A DNA stretch of 64,000 nucleotides from Onchocerca lupi (GCA_028564675.1 JAOVVO010000278.1:32494-96493); one strand, 5' to 3'. Positions 12,805-25,044 are shown, counted from the stretch's first letter. A program made the numbers and translations. The notes: generated from the letters alone by a model not told the origin.

Positions 12805-13030
12805 AGAAATGGGAAGAAGAAAGAGAATGAGAGAAAAAGGAAGGCGGTTATTATTATCATTAGAGAGATGGGAGGAAGAAGGAGAATGAGAGTGAAAAAA
12901 GGAAGGCCAATTACTATTACTATTGGAGAGATGTGGGAAAGGAGTAGGAGAGAAAAAAAGAAAGGCTAACTGTTGTTGCTATTGGAGAGATGCGCGGAAG
13001 AAGGAGAATGAGGGAAAAAAAGGAGGTGGA
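12805..13030. repeat. 60-bp tandem repeat, four copies
   Basis: Four purine-rich units start at about 12805, 12864, 12927 and 12986. Each begins GAGA(G/A)ATG, continues with AGAAGGAGAATGAG and AAAAAGGAAGG, and ends in a TTATTATTATCATTA-like linker. Copies differ by substitutions and small indels. They lie at the 3' side of the Helitron relic and may be part of its non-coding tail. Confidence 0.8.
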
Positions 13031-13094
13031 ATCAAAAAACTCTGCCTCCTCACTTATTTTAGTTGTCACATACGTGGCACGTGAAAAAAAGTAA

Positions 13095-13224
13095 TTAGGT
13101 CTACATAAGAGCACGCGCCTACTTGATTGCAAGGTTGCATCGAAATTTGAAAAAAATCGGTTGAGAACTTGAGGAGTTCATTGCGAAGTAACAGGTAACA
13201 TTCACATTTTTATTTATATAGATT
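13095..13224. repeat. Helitron-associated tail module
   Basis: This segment (CTACATAAGAGCACGCGCC, GGTTGCATCGAAATTTGA, AATCGGTTGA, TTTATTTATATAGATTATA) is homologous to 21836-21972, and its first half also to 21638-21695. It follows the Helitron pseudogene and probably marks its 3' end region. Confidence 0.55.
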
Positions 13225-14394
13225 ATAACTGATAATATTATTAATTCTATTAAGCCAAAATTTTAATAAGCAAATTTTTATGGACACTTTGTCCTATGAC
13301 ACTTTTTTGAAATTTCAGTTTTTACTTGTTTAGTCATAATATGAGTGCAAATCATGAATTTTAAATTCCTAATTTTTCTTTATTTTTCAATTTTTCGAAA
13401 TCATCCCAGAAATGAAAAGTTATAAAAATATAGGAAATAAAACTTTTTTAATTATGAATTATAAGTGTAAATTGTCTTTTACTTAATCACAGTTTGGAAG
13501 TTATAATTGATTTTTAAAATTTATTCTTCTAATACTAAAATTTATTTTATTATTGTGTCTCAAATTGTAAATTATAATTAAATTTGACAAATGAAATTGC
13601 AATGAATGAATTGGAATTAAAATTTTTCATTTTCAAATTCAAAATTTTTTAAGTTTCAAGTTTTTTTAAATGAAAATTTTTTTTAACTTCTGAAATTAAC
13701 AAATATTTCTATGAACATTATGTTTTTTCGTTTGCATAAAAAAAATTATAGATATATAAGATTTAGTATGAACTTACTATTTCATTAAAGCAAAATTATT
13801 TTATTCATAAAAAAAAATGTAGCATTTTTTTCTGATATTATATATATCAAATATCATATCAATTTTTGGAAAAAAATTCATTTATTACAAATAAAGCACA
13901 AATTAATATCTTAATTCAAATATTATTCATTTTTATAGATAAAATATTATATATTAATTTAGTTTCGTTGTTTTTTTTAAGAGAAATTTTTTTCTTTGCA
14001 AAATTTTTCCTTTCAAATTTATTTTTTGCAAAAAAATACTTCTCTATCTGCTAATTTTTAACTACTGGATTTTATCGATTGTTGCAGTGATAGGATTTTA
14101 AGGATTAAGTCGCATTTCATGTTTTAATGCTTCATAGCTACAACCATTTCAAGTGTGGCATTTGTGAAAGAAGGCCATTGCTAAAATGAAGTGAAATCTA
14201 TTTCAGTTTTTTTAATTTTTTTTTCTCACTTTTTTCCTCTTAGCTTTTGATAAAAAAAAAAAAAAAAAAGGAAAAAAAGAAGAAAAAAGAAAATCTCTAT
14301 TAGTTAGAAAAATAAAGTTAATTGAAATTTTGCTTTTCTTTAAAAACAAAAAAAAACTCCTAATTATATGCTTATTTTTGTATTGATTAGATAA

Positions 14395-14409
14395 TTTTAC
14401 AGCGATTAT
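14395..14409 (+). promoter_or_regulatory. probable SL trans-splice or 3' splice site before unc-8 start
   Basis: TTTTACAG ends at 14402, seven bases before the ATG at 14410. This spacing is typical of a nematode spliced-leader acceptor. It could instead be a normal acceptor joined to an upstream exon such as 7250-7422. Confidence 0.45.
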
Positions 14410-17400
14410 ATGAAATCATCAAAATCCCGAAACAATTATTCGAATAATTATATGAAATATATCCAATCAACAAAATTACCAATGAAATATAAGTCATCGC
14501 TTGACGAATTATGTTATCAATCATGCTATGATAATCATGCAATACCATATCATTATCAGTCGGATACTAAAATTAATGGAGATAATCATTTGGTTATTAA
14601 AAAAATTCGTAATTTCTCGGAAAATACCACAGCACACGGTGTACGACGAATATTTATCGCTCGAAATACTCATACCGCTCGTTTATGGCTTTTTGGAATT
14701 ATTCTATGTTTTATTATACTTGTTGTGCAAGCATATCAATTAGTAATGAAATTTAATCGTTATGAGAAAATTACAGGTATTGAGGTAAGTAAAATATTTT
14801 ATCATACGTTGATACTTGTCTTATCTTTTTCTTAACTTGATTTTTCTAAAATAAAAAATAGTAGAAAATATAAATAAACGGCTAATTTGTTTGTAAAAAT
14901 TTTGATTTCAGCTTAAATTTGATTATGTTGAATTCCCTGCGGTAACATTTTGTAATTTGAATCCTTATAAAAAAAGCTTAGTCCAATCGGTACCATCTGT
15001 TAAAGATACGGTTAGTTCCTTACTGATTATTTCAAATGATTAAAATTTTAAACAGTGAATAAAACTGCAAATAAAATAAAAATTTCTCAAAGAAGTTTTA
15101 CCAAAGAAAAAAAGCAGAATATAAATTTCAAATTAGAAAAATAAAAAAAAAAAAAATGGTTATCGAGTTTTTTTTTTTTTGCTAATCTTTCTTACTTGAA
15201 ATGTTTCACATTAAAATTAATGTGCTAAACTTCCAATTCTTTTTTTAATTTTTGATTTAAAAATTATTTCATTTGATTTGTGGTTAAATTTTTGCATATC
15301 GCCAGAAATTTAAAGAAATAATTAACCTTTCCGAATAAAGAATTGCTAATAATTCATTTCAATTATAGTTAATTTTTCTTTTAAAAAGATCTTTATTGTT
15401 TAATAGCTAAGATTTTTTATTGATAGCAACTTTATCATGATTAAATATGTCATTTATACGTTCTCAAATGTATTGGATTAAAGTTCGGAATTAATTAAAA
15501 TTATTGTTTATTTTTAGATCAATATATCATGACGATTTTTTAGTCATCAAAAATACACATAAAAATAATCCATGCAATGACATTAAGTAAATAATAAATT
15601 AGTTACAGATATAAATTATTCTTTCCCTTACAATAATTGTTGCTTTCCTTATAAGAAATATGCATTTTTATCGTAAATTTTAATTGTAAATAACACTTTA
15701 TATAAAATTTTTGTATAAACTTAAATGAAATTCCAAGAGTTAAATTGATATTTTGATCAATTACCATCCTAAAATAATTTCCTTTACAAAAAGAAATAAA
15801 ACAAAACTTAATTGATCTATAAAACTAATCTTTGTTGTAACAAATAATCTTATCTACTACACAAATTAAAAATATTTATTTCTAAAAGTCTTTTTTGCTT
15901 TATTTTTTGGCCTAGAATTTTGAAAAATTTTTGAGCAATTACAGATGGATGTTTATGAAAATGCCAAATCTTTTCGTAAAAATCGCAAAAAACAGCAGCA
16001 ATTACCAATTGGTATCACTCGTAAACAACATTCCAATATTCAAAAGGAACATTTGTTGCATTTATTTGATAACGAAATGATAAATGATTTAAATATAAAT
16101 GATTTGGGAAATGTACAACGACGACTGCAACGACGGCATCTTATGAAGGATTTATTTGACAATAATCATATCACTGAACATGAAATAATTAATATGAATG
16201 GAAATGATTTTATCACTGATAATATCACTGCTACTAGCAATACTGATATTGTTAATGTTTCAACATTTCTTTCGATGGCTACAAATTCTATTAATGATAG
16301 ATTTAAAACTATTAAAAATATAAATGATGCAACTACGAGAATACCAAGGAATAAACGAATGGTGAGCAATTCAAATGTGAATTTTTTGTCATTTAAATTT
16401 ATAATTTAGAAAATTTTTTTGGACAAACAAAGTTATGAACAGGGAAGATTTCAATCTTTATTAATCATTTTGTCTTTAACTGAAAATTTTCAAATATTTT
16501 GTGCAGTTTCTTATTAGTTTTGTGCGAAATATATCTAAAATATTCAAATCTTTCGATAGCTTCAAATAAATTCGCTATAATTAAAAAATTTTAATCATTT
16601 TTTTTGATTTGAATCATTTGATGCTAATTAATTCCTGCAAAATATATGTCTTTTTTGAATATTTACTATTATTCGTTTTTATTCCTATAATGTAACAAAT
16701 ACTGTATATATTTAATATCAAGTATTATATTTAATTGTCTATATCATTTTTTTAAGTATTGATTTGATCAAATGATCAGCAATAGTGTGACTCATGTATT
16801 AATGTTAGTTATAATATTGGAATTCAGAAAGTTTCGATTCAGTTCTAATTTTAATTCCAATTTTCAATCATTTTTTTAAATCACTTTAATCATTTTTTAA
16901 ATCAATTTAATATGATTGAATATTGAGGCGGAGGTAAAGCGATATGAACCAATTGAAGCACATTGCAAATGTATCGGTAAACCGGATATGGAATGTATCC
17001 GATTCGAATCAAAGCCATCATCTGATAATGCTAGATGTATTTGTACTTATGACAATGAAATGAATACTGCTTGGCCATGTTTCAATATTTCGTCAGTATT
17101 TCTTGAATTAATTAATAAATTAAAATATGCAAATTGTTTGAAATCAGCACTATTAAATTACCATATATACATATCCGAATTATCATGATAAAGAATATAA
17201 TTAACAGGACATTATTTTAATTAATTCAATTACCAAATAATTTGCATCAATATTTTGAATCGCTTAGATTTAATTTTTAAAATTTTATTAGTTTTTCAAT
17301 AATTATCAGTTAAATTAAATGTAATATTAGTTTAGAATATGGTATGAAGAGGAATGCAATGCATGTTTTGAGGATGGTTTTTGTGAGCCAAAAGAAGACC

Positions 17401-20400
17401 AATTGATTGAAGCTGGTAATTGGCCTTGTTTGTGCCGGAATCGTACTACTGATTCAGTAAGTTTTGCTGTTTAAATATTTACTTGCTAATTTTTCTGCAA
17501 AATTTGCATGCTTCAAATTCAAATTAAATGTCATAATTGTCGTTATTTATTCTATCTTAATATAATTAACTTAGAAAGTTTTTATAGGTTTTTTAACACC
17601 TAATGGACTATATTGTTTCAAATACGCCTTTTATTCTTGAATAATAATATCGAGTAGTAAGTATTATATCCTAAAAACAACGACTACTAACCTTTTTATT
17701 GAATTACATGATTTATGTTACCAAATTCAAGAATAAAGTAAAATCACTAAACTTTAGTGAATTCTCGAAATGGAATCATTTTTTGAATTTTACTGGAAAG
17801 AAAATTTGGGTAAATCGTATAAATATGTTGAGGAATGATCCTCGAATTATTTTCCCATTTTAATTTGAAGAATATATTGATAATTTATTTTTAAAAATTT
17901 TTAATATTGCTTAATTTCCGGAAACAAATTCCGAAATAACAGAGAAAAAAAATGAATTCCATCCAATTTCTTTTTGATGTTTTATTTTTCCAGAAGAGGC
18001 ATTTTTGGTGTACCAACAATATGAAAACTTATTTGTTTATACAAAAAAGAAAAAAAAAAACTTTCTTTTGAGAAGACTTTTCTTTTGCATAATATTATCA
18101 GTTATTGTCTTCAGTTTCTGATGATCAACTTTTCTCACATAATTAAAATCTATTTCTTATGTCATGCAATTATTTTTAATGGATTATCTTCTTTCCTGAA
18201 AGATACTGGCATTAGTACACATTTTGGAATGAATGAGAGAAATTAGTAGTAATGCTAAAAAATTAAACTTTAATTTATTGTTAAAAAAAAATTATTTAAA
18301 AATTATTCGTAAAAAGATTTGCAATAATTGAAAAGATGAAAGATTCATCATAAATTGCAATATCATTTCAAATATTCATGGAATGTAATTATAATATTAA
18401 CATATCACTTAAAGTATTCAAGAATTATAATTACTGCATTATAATACCATTCAAATATTTAGCTAATATAATTGTTCAATTGTAATATTATTCCAAATAT
18501 TCGGGAAGTACAATTGTTACAGAACCATTTCAAATAATTAGAGAATTAATTATTATTTTGCAATATTATTTCAAATATTCGGAGAATATACTTGAAAACA
18601 TATATGAGAATTAAAAATTAAATTATGAGTTAGAATTAAAAGATAAATATGTAGGAGTTTAAAAAAAAAAAATAAGTGACCAAAAAAAAAGCTTTTTTCT
18701 TATCTTTTTGAAAAGGATGGAGAAGATATAAAAAGAAAAAGTATTTGGTATTATTGTTAAAGCTCAGTGATATTTCAAGTTTTTTGAATATTGAAACAAT
18801 GACTTGACCGAGCAATGGATAACTGAAAATAGAATAATTGATTGCATGAAAAAACATCAAGACCAAGAAATAGAAGTTTCTAGCCAAGAACTTCCTTTAT
18901 CTCCCAAAATGGCTGAGCAAAGCTAATTAATCGTTTAATCTTTTCTGGATTAAAAGCTTTGAGAAATGAAAGAAGCCAAAAATGAAACATTTATAAAATC
19001 CTTAACAAAAATAAATCATCAACCAGGAAGCTATTATTTTATTGAATATTCTTAAAATTTTTTAAATGAAATTCAAAATTCTATTTTGAGTAAAATTAGA
19101 ATTTTCTTGCTGCATGAATAATCACAGTAATCGTTAACAAACAGTTGTATTGAATTCAAATAAGAGAGTAACGCAGTTTTTCCGGAAAACAAAATAACGA
19201 ATAACTATGATTTTTTTTTCTTTTATGGTTAATAAAGAAAATTTGAACATGTAATTCACTTTTACTAATTCCAATCTGACGCTTGCTGGATGTGAAGTGT
19301 AACTAAAATCTATTGATTAGAACACTGAAGAAAAAAAAAACCGAACTTATGAATTTCACACAACCAAACAAAAAATTTTAAATATGGCTAAAATATAAGT
19401 TATATAAGAAAAAATTTTTTTTTGAGAACTAAAGTTTAAAAGTTAAAGACAGACCGATTTCTTTTCTGAGGTAAATTAATACATGAAAGAAGACTGTTTA
19501 GGTTATTGAAAAAAAAAAAAAGGAATTCACACATACTTGTCGAAATATTTTAATAGAATTTTTTATGAAAATTTTGCAAACATCATTAGTCATATATTAG
19601 CCCTTGATTCTCCTCAAGAAACGGCATTGTCTCCAAATGCTAAACAACGTGAGGCAATTATGGATGATGACATTATTCCCGTCAACAACAACAACAACAA
19701 CAACAACGACCGAAAAGCCAACAACAACAACAAAACAATCAGCACGTGTTACTGCACCAGAAACTGTAAAAGCAATGGGTTTTACGGTAAGATTTTTCAC
19801 TTATTAATTTATTAATGATTATCTGGACTAGTTATTCATGATCAAAGATCGTCCAGATTGGGTTTCTTAAACCAAAGATTATCTGGATTGTCATCTAAAT
19901 CAAAGATTATCCGGATTCTAAAATAATTATGAGACGTATAATTTTATTAATACATAATACTGATAATTGTCATAAAGTCTATTTTTAGAGGTTCATTATA
20001 AAACTGATTACTAGAATTCTGATATTACATGCAAGAACTCTGATATCACTATGTTAAAACTATCATTCTTGATTTGACTTATTAAATAGCATTGTCACGT
20101 AATGATTCATATCTTGGCTTACCTGAAACTTCAAGAATAAATTGTTCTAGCTAGCTGTAAGGAAAAATCTTTATGTAATACTAATAGACAATATGTGGAC
20201 ATTTTTTTTTTTTGGGAAATATAAAATGCATTTTATGCATTTTTGGACGTAATTAATCAAATTCTTGCAATAGATTTTGCACATTTTTTTTAAATCTAAA
20301 ATCTCATAGCATTTTAATTACAGGGCATGACGGATGGTGTGGCAATGTTGACACGTGCCAAGGAAAATTTGATTTTCACAATGAGCGCCTTATCGGAAGT

Positions 20401-23400
20401 TCAACGAATTGCTCTATCTCAGTCTAAACGAGAATTCATTGAAATGTGTTCATTCAATGGAAAAGAATGCGATATCGGTATCGTTCAATTTTAATTTTAC
20501 CGAAATTTTTGAAATTTATGGAAATGAGAAAAAAAAATCCTCAAAATATTAAAATAATGAGTTCCTATGTTTTTTTTTTTTTTTTTTTAAATTAAAAGCA
20601 CCAAACAGAAATGATGTCATCGATAATAAATGTTATGACGAATTAGGAAGTTCAAATAAATATATCTATTTGTCGTCAAAAGAAATCAAGAAAACTGGAT
20701 AAGTAAAAGTGATGTTACAGATGCTGACTTCAAACTACATGTTGATCCGGAATTCGGGAATTGTTATACATTTAATTGGGATATAAATAATAACCACACA
20801 AGTAGTAAAGCTGGTCCAATGTATGGTCAGTAATAATATTATTTCATCATCAACAGATTGATATAAATTTTTTAATTTCTAAAATTCTTAACATGATTGA
20901 TAACAAAATAAATTCACATTATCATATAAATTAATTATATTTAAACATGTATTTATTTTTTGATAATAAATATGTTTTTTAATTCGTAAATGACTTTTAT
21001 CGTCTATTTTACTACAGGAATTCGATTACTATTATTTCTGAACACATCCGATTATATGGCAACATCCGAATCTGCAGGAATACGATTAGCAGTACATAGT
21101 CCAACGGATTTTCCATTTCCGGATACATTTGGTTATAGTGCACCTGTTGGTTTTGCTTCTTCATTTGGCCTAAAAAAGGTTGCAAATATTCCATTTTAAT
21201 TTAATTTTTGTGCAAAAATTTTTGCATTCAATAGATTAATAAAAGTTTGAAAATTCCTTTTTTTTTTTGAATTTTGTTGTTTTTTGAAAAATTTCATATT
21301 TATAACAAATGGTTACACCAAAATGTTAATGTTTTAGCATGTCGTTCAAAGATTATCGGCACCATATGGTGATTGTCAAAGAGAAAAAAAAATGAATTCA
21401 AGCGTTTACATTTATGGTGATTATGATTACAATCCGGAAGTAAGTTATATCTTAATATTATCAATTTTATCTTAGTAAATATTTAAGTCGTTTATTAAGT
21501 GTTAGAATATTTTAAAAAGTCTAAAGCGATCAATAACATATTCTTTATTATTATTATTACTAGCTCTATCCGGCAACGGGGAGTGTGGTCGTTCCAGCTA
21601 GTCCACATAAATAAAAATGTAAAAAAAAAAAAAGTTGATATCTCTATGCAGAAACATGCGCCTATTCAAATGAAATTTGCATCAAAATTCCCCCGATTAA
21701 GAGATAAACAAAGCAAGACCAACCAATCAGTAATTCTAGTACTGAATTAACGATTGGTTGACTTCACTTTTTTTATCTTTTAATCGGAGCATTTTGGCAG
21801 TAAACATGTTTATCCTTACGGACAGGCGAAGGAAATAGATGCATCTATATAAAAACATATGCTTATTCGAATGCAACGTTGCATCAAAATTTCAAAGCAA
21901 TCGGTGAAAAACTTGCAAAGTTGTGTCAAAAGCCACAATGAACATTTGCATATTCATTCATATAGATAGATTAACATCTTTTGACTCTTGCAAAACATTG
22001 CTATATAATCAATTTTATCACAGTAGAATATTTAGTGCTTTATTAAGCGTCTTGAATATTTCAAAAAGCTTAAAATCAATCAGTGGCATATTCTTTATCA
22101 TTATTATCACTCTGTAACTTTTGTAAAGGATTATTATTACAAATTATCTTAAATATAAATTACAGGGATGTCACAGAAGTTGTTTTCAAAATACCCTGCT
22201 TGATAAATGTGGCTGTGGTGATCCACGTTTTCCGGTTCCAAAAGGAAGGATGCATTGTTCTGCTTTTAATGCTACAGCAAGTAAATCAATTCTTTCACAT
22301 TATTCCATAAAATATGATTTAAAAATTTTTTTCTTAAAAATTTGAAACAAAAAAAATCATGCAAAATACTTTTCGAATATTCAACTTTATAACCGAACTT
22401 CATAATTTAATTCAAATATATCATATGGAATTTTTAATCTGTAATTTATCAATAATGATTTTATCTATATCAAAATTTTCATGAATTATTGGTTATAAAA
22501 GATATTTTAGATTTAATTTTTTCTTGATTTTAAATTTAACTTAATCTAATTTCCTTTAGGAGGTTGCTTAGAACGAACAATTGATGAAATTGGTGATTTT
22601 CATCATATTACGGATAATATGAAAGATTGTCAATGCAAGCAATCATGCGAGCATGAAATATATAGTGTCACTTTTTCCGCTTCTCAATGGCCATCCGGTG
22701 CCAGCGATGTCTGTATTTTTCTTTTTTTATTCTTTTTTTTTTCTCTCAAAATTTTTATTAAAAAATTGCATTCAACTTTTGCTATTCAATTATTTGCTCA
22801 AAAATGCTAAAAATAGACATCGATCTTTTGACACATTTTACAATAATGGCATTAAAAAAATCGAATAAAGCCTTTTCTAAGAATTTCCGAATAATATCAT
22901 TTAAGCCGAAAATATTCCATTTCATTCATTCACTTGATTTTACGACTTATTATTATTTTGGGAATAAAAAAAAAAAAAAAAATGAGCAAAAAATAAAAAT
23001 TTCATTTTATATCTTTTCATTTATCATTTTATATCTTTTTGCTATATAAATTATATCAACTTTACATGCAATATATCATATTCTTATAATTCACAAGTCG
23101 ACAATAATAGATAAATTTTTTATTGTGGATATTGATATTGAAAAATTTTTATAAATTTTAAATAATAAAAATTTCAAAAATAAATTCTTTTCAATTTATA
23201 ATAGATAAATTTTTTATTGTGGATATTGATATTGAAAAATTTTTATAAATTTTAAATAATAAAAATTTCAAAAATAAATTCTTTTCAATTTAATTTGATT
23301 TTTTTTTTGTATTTCCATTTTATCTGTTTGATAAGTTATCTTCTTGCATTATTTAATTGCAATTCCAGCTACGACAAACGGTAAACTCCATTTTAATCCA

Positions 23401-25044
23401 ATTGATTAAGTTTTTTTTCATTTTTTTTAGAATTAGAATATGCATGTATGTGATGTGTTACATAGACTGTTGCATAGATTATAAATACAGTTTTAGTGAT
23501 TATGAATAGCTAGTGATATTGTGATTAATTATAATTAGCACATCAATTAATCTTTCATTTCCATATTTGATTAGTGTTTTAACTATTTCTTTTGTTTCTG
23601 AAAATTACGCAGTAAAGGAAAAGACATTTTGATGAATTTCAGTAACTTTCAAATTTGGAATTTTTTTTTTCAAAATTCTTATGGATACTGCATGTTTTAT
23701 CGATTACTTTATCATTATTTATTTATTACCAATATTTTGCACAAGTGATATTTTTTTCCAACGCTAATTTCAGCTTGGAAATTGTGATCCGAATATGAGT
23801 GATGAAGAATGCAGGAAATTTTATGCTGAAAATGCAGCGATGGTTGAAGTTTACTACGAACAGCTTAATTATGAACTTCTTAAAGAATCTGAAGCATATG
23901 GTGTTAGCTTTTCGATTTTTCATTATATATCGTTAATTAAGTAATCAAATTTTTATAATATCTTGCTAATTAAAAAAATGCAAATCTTCATCATCATTTT
24001 AATTGCTATAAGAAATTTAGCGAAATTGAAAATTTGTTTGTTCTCTGATTCTATTTAATAATCTATTTTAAATGATTTAAACCACTGCTTAATTGGCAAC
24101 TACATGAAAAGATTATTAAGAAATCTATTAAAAAATTTGTGAATAGTATAATTAATTATATATACTACAAGATAATCAGATTCTTCCTCACATGTTACAA
24201 ATGAGAATATTAATTAAATCATAATTTTAGCTTGTCAACTTATTAGCTGATGTTGGCGGACATCTTGGTTTGTGGATGGGTATGTTTAGTTCATGTATAT
24301 TCAAATTCAAATTTTGCTAATTTCTACATTACTTGAACTAACCATTAATTTAAAATGAAGAATTAAATTTTACAAAAAAATTCGACAACTTAGGTGAAAC
24401 GAAAATTTTAAAATTAAATCAAAATTGATGATAAAATTTCAAATTTTGTAATATTTTAGAGAAAAAAAGTAAATCATATCATATTATAAAAATAATGAAT
24501 TCATTCAATTATACAATAAGAATCATTAAATTTTCAAAGCTAAAATGTGCAATAATAATATGGGATAACACTGATCAGTTGATAATTCTTTTCGCTAACT
24601 AATGGCAAACATATATAATTGATGAACTTGATATTCTGATACTTTTTATTTATTAAGCTTTAAAATTAAAAAAAAAAAATTAAATTTTAAAATTATAATG
24701 TGATTAAATACAAGCCATCTTAATGTTCAGCATTTAATAAACCACTAATTGTCAAACTGATAAAAAGGATAAAAATAATTTGACATGAAATTATCATTTC
24801 AGGTTTTAGCGTCATAACAATAATTGAATGTGCTGTATTGTTCTTTGATCTCGTGACACTATGCTGCAATAAGTTGAAAGAGAAAAAAGAATTTAGGAAA
24901 AGCACAGTAATACAAGAACGACACATGAAACAACAACAAAGTGAAGAACAATATGGCGAAGTTATCGGAGAAGAAATTTCAAAAGGAAATAAGAAAAACG
25001 AACAATTTATTGAATATTATGATAAGAAAGCGGTTCAAGTTTGA
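14410..25044 (+). CDS. unc-8: DEG/ENaC sodium channel subunit, UNC-8 orthologue (15 exons)
   Basis: Amiloride-type cation channel subunit of the degenerin family; in C. elegans UNC-8 acts in motor neurons. Exons by phase and splice signals: 14410-14784, 14912-15010, 15945-16361, about 16928-17091, 17336-17456, 19601-19786, 20324-20477, 20721-20825, 21018-21178, 21338-21439, 22166-22280, 22560-22708, 23774-23902, 24231-24279, 24803-25044, giving about 855 residues. Residues 69-78 FSENTTAHGV carry the His-Gly gating motif; TM1 is about 91-112. A long Cys-rich extracellular domain follows (CNLNPYKKS; CSFNGKECDI; DPEFGNCYTFN; GCHRSCFQNTLLDKCGCGDP). SEAYG at 755-759 holds the degenerin-site Ala in its normal form. 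TM2 is about 763-797 with the GxS filter GFS at 776-778. The weak points are the exon 4 acceptor, the GTCTGT donor of exon 12 and the frame of exon 6. UNC-8 rather than MEC-4 or DEL-1 is judged from overall resemblance. Confidence 0.9.
15945..16361 (+). other. unc-8 exon 3: long hydrophilic Asn-rich insertion
   Basis: This 139-codon exon begins MDVYENAKSF, which continues the conserved degenerin sequence after TM1. It then carries about 110 residues rich in N, I, D and basic pairs (RKNRKK, RRLQRRH, RNKR) with no family motif visible. It lies on the extracellular side, in the position where degenerins have a variable finger or protease-sensitive region. The frame is open throughout and fits a phase 0/0 exon with a good CAG acceptor and GTGAGC donor. 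Confidence 0.6.
18356..18595. repeat. degenerate tandem repeat of about 55 bp in unc-8 intron 5
   Basis: Four to five diverged copies of a unit containing CAATATTATTTCAAATATTC followed by GGGAATATAATTAT-like sequence. They occupy the 2.1-kb intron between exons 5 and 6. Confidence 0.6.
19601..19786 (+). other. unc-8 exon 6, Thr-rich, two competing frames
   Basis: In the frame that fits both neighbours (phase 0 in and out, 62 codons) the exon reads PLILLKKRHCLQ, then a run of nine Thr, EKPTTTTKQSARVTAPETVKAMGFT. The last part joins smoothly to GMTDGVAML of exon 7. Upstream of the CAA repeat (19683-19709), another frame gives ALDSPQETALSPNAKQREAI, which looks more like a normal extracellular linker than the Leu/Arg/Cys-rich phase-0 reading. 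Either the phase-0 reading is right, or an indel in the CAA repeat or an unseen small exon shifts the frame. Confidence 0.5.
19816..19925. repeat. short tandem repeat in unc-8 intron 6
   Basis: Three to four copies of a unit of about 35 bp containing ATCAAAGATTATCTGGATTG, diverging by a few bases each (GTCCAGATT, ATCCGGATT). It lies just after the donor of exon 6. Confidence 0.65.
20599..20702 (+). other. possible stop-containing alternative exon in unc-8
   Basis: After an AAAAG acceptor-like end at 20598, a frame in phase with exon 7 (split codon G+CA) reads A-PNRNDVIDNKCYDELGSSNK and on to KEIKKTG, then TAA at 20700-20702, immediately followed by GTAAAA. The composition is unlike the surrounding intron. 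If included, it would truncate the channel in the extracellular domain or trigger decay. Skipping it gives the normal CDI-D-ADFKLHV junction. The acceptor has a T-run upstream but no TTTCAG, so this is tentative. Confidence 0.3.
21451..22114. repeat. 110-bp direct duplication flanking an insertion in unc-8 intron 10
   Basis: 21451-21563 and about 22003-22114 are about 80% similar. They share ATCAATTTTATC, TTTATTAAG, GAATATTT, AAAAAG and GGCATATTCTTTAT-like words in the same order. They bracket the Helitron-like element at 21563-21972, so a local duplication either preceded or accompanied its insertion. Confidence 0.65.
21563..21972 (+). mobile_element. short non-autonomous Helitron-like element
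   Basis: It starts with a hairpin-like block (TAGCTCTATCCGGCAACGGG ... CGTTCCAGCTAG) homologous to 7992-8031. The module with AACATGCGCCTATTC occurs at 21638-21695 and again in related form at 21836-21905, and the tail ends CATTCATATAGATAG like 13224. Between the two modules, 21752-21830 carries the block GATTGGTTGACTTC ... AACATGTTTATCC that is otherwise found in the LTR-like family. So this copy is a mosaic. It lies in intron 10 of the unc-8 gene and does not disturb the splice sites. Confidence 0.5.
23107..23294. repeat. 94-bp near-identical tandem duplication in unc-8 intron 12
   Basis: Two adjacent 94-base copies start at 23107 and 23201. I see no difference between them until the last two or three bases. 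In DNA this AT-rich and otherwise diverged, near identity indicates a recent duplication, or an assembly artefact. Confidence 0.85.

Larger units (their letters stand above)
7985..13224 (+). mobile_element. decayed autonomous Helitron with nested insertions
   Basis: The interval is bounded by repeat modules that recur in the short element at 21563-21972: a hairpin at about 7992-8031 ending in CTAA, and a tail at about 13095-13224. Between them lie frameshifted remnants of a Helitron Rep/helicase protein (8790-11166 and 12042-12440), one LTR-like fragment (8268-about 8680), one full-length LTR-like insertion (11167-12041), a TTA-rich microsatellite and a 60-bp tandem repeat. Base composition of the coding remnants is less AT-rich than the surroundings. 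The exact ends are uncertain because Helitrons have no terminal inverted repeats or target duplications. Confidence 0.65.

Noticed and set aside
14501..14743. 80-codon open frame overlapping unc-8 exon 1
   Set aside because: Out of frame with the degenerin motif and TM1, and lacks any continuation.
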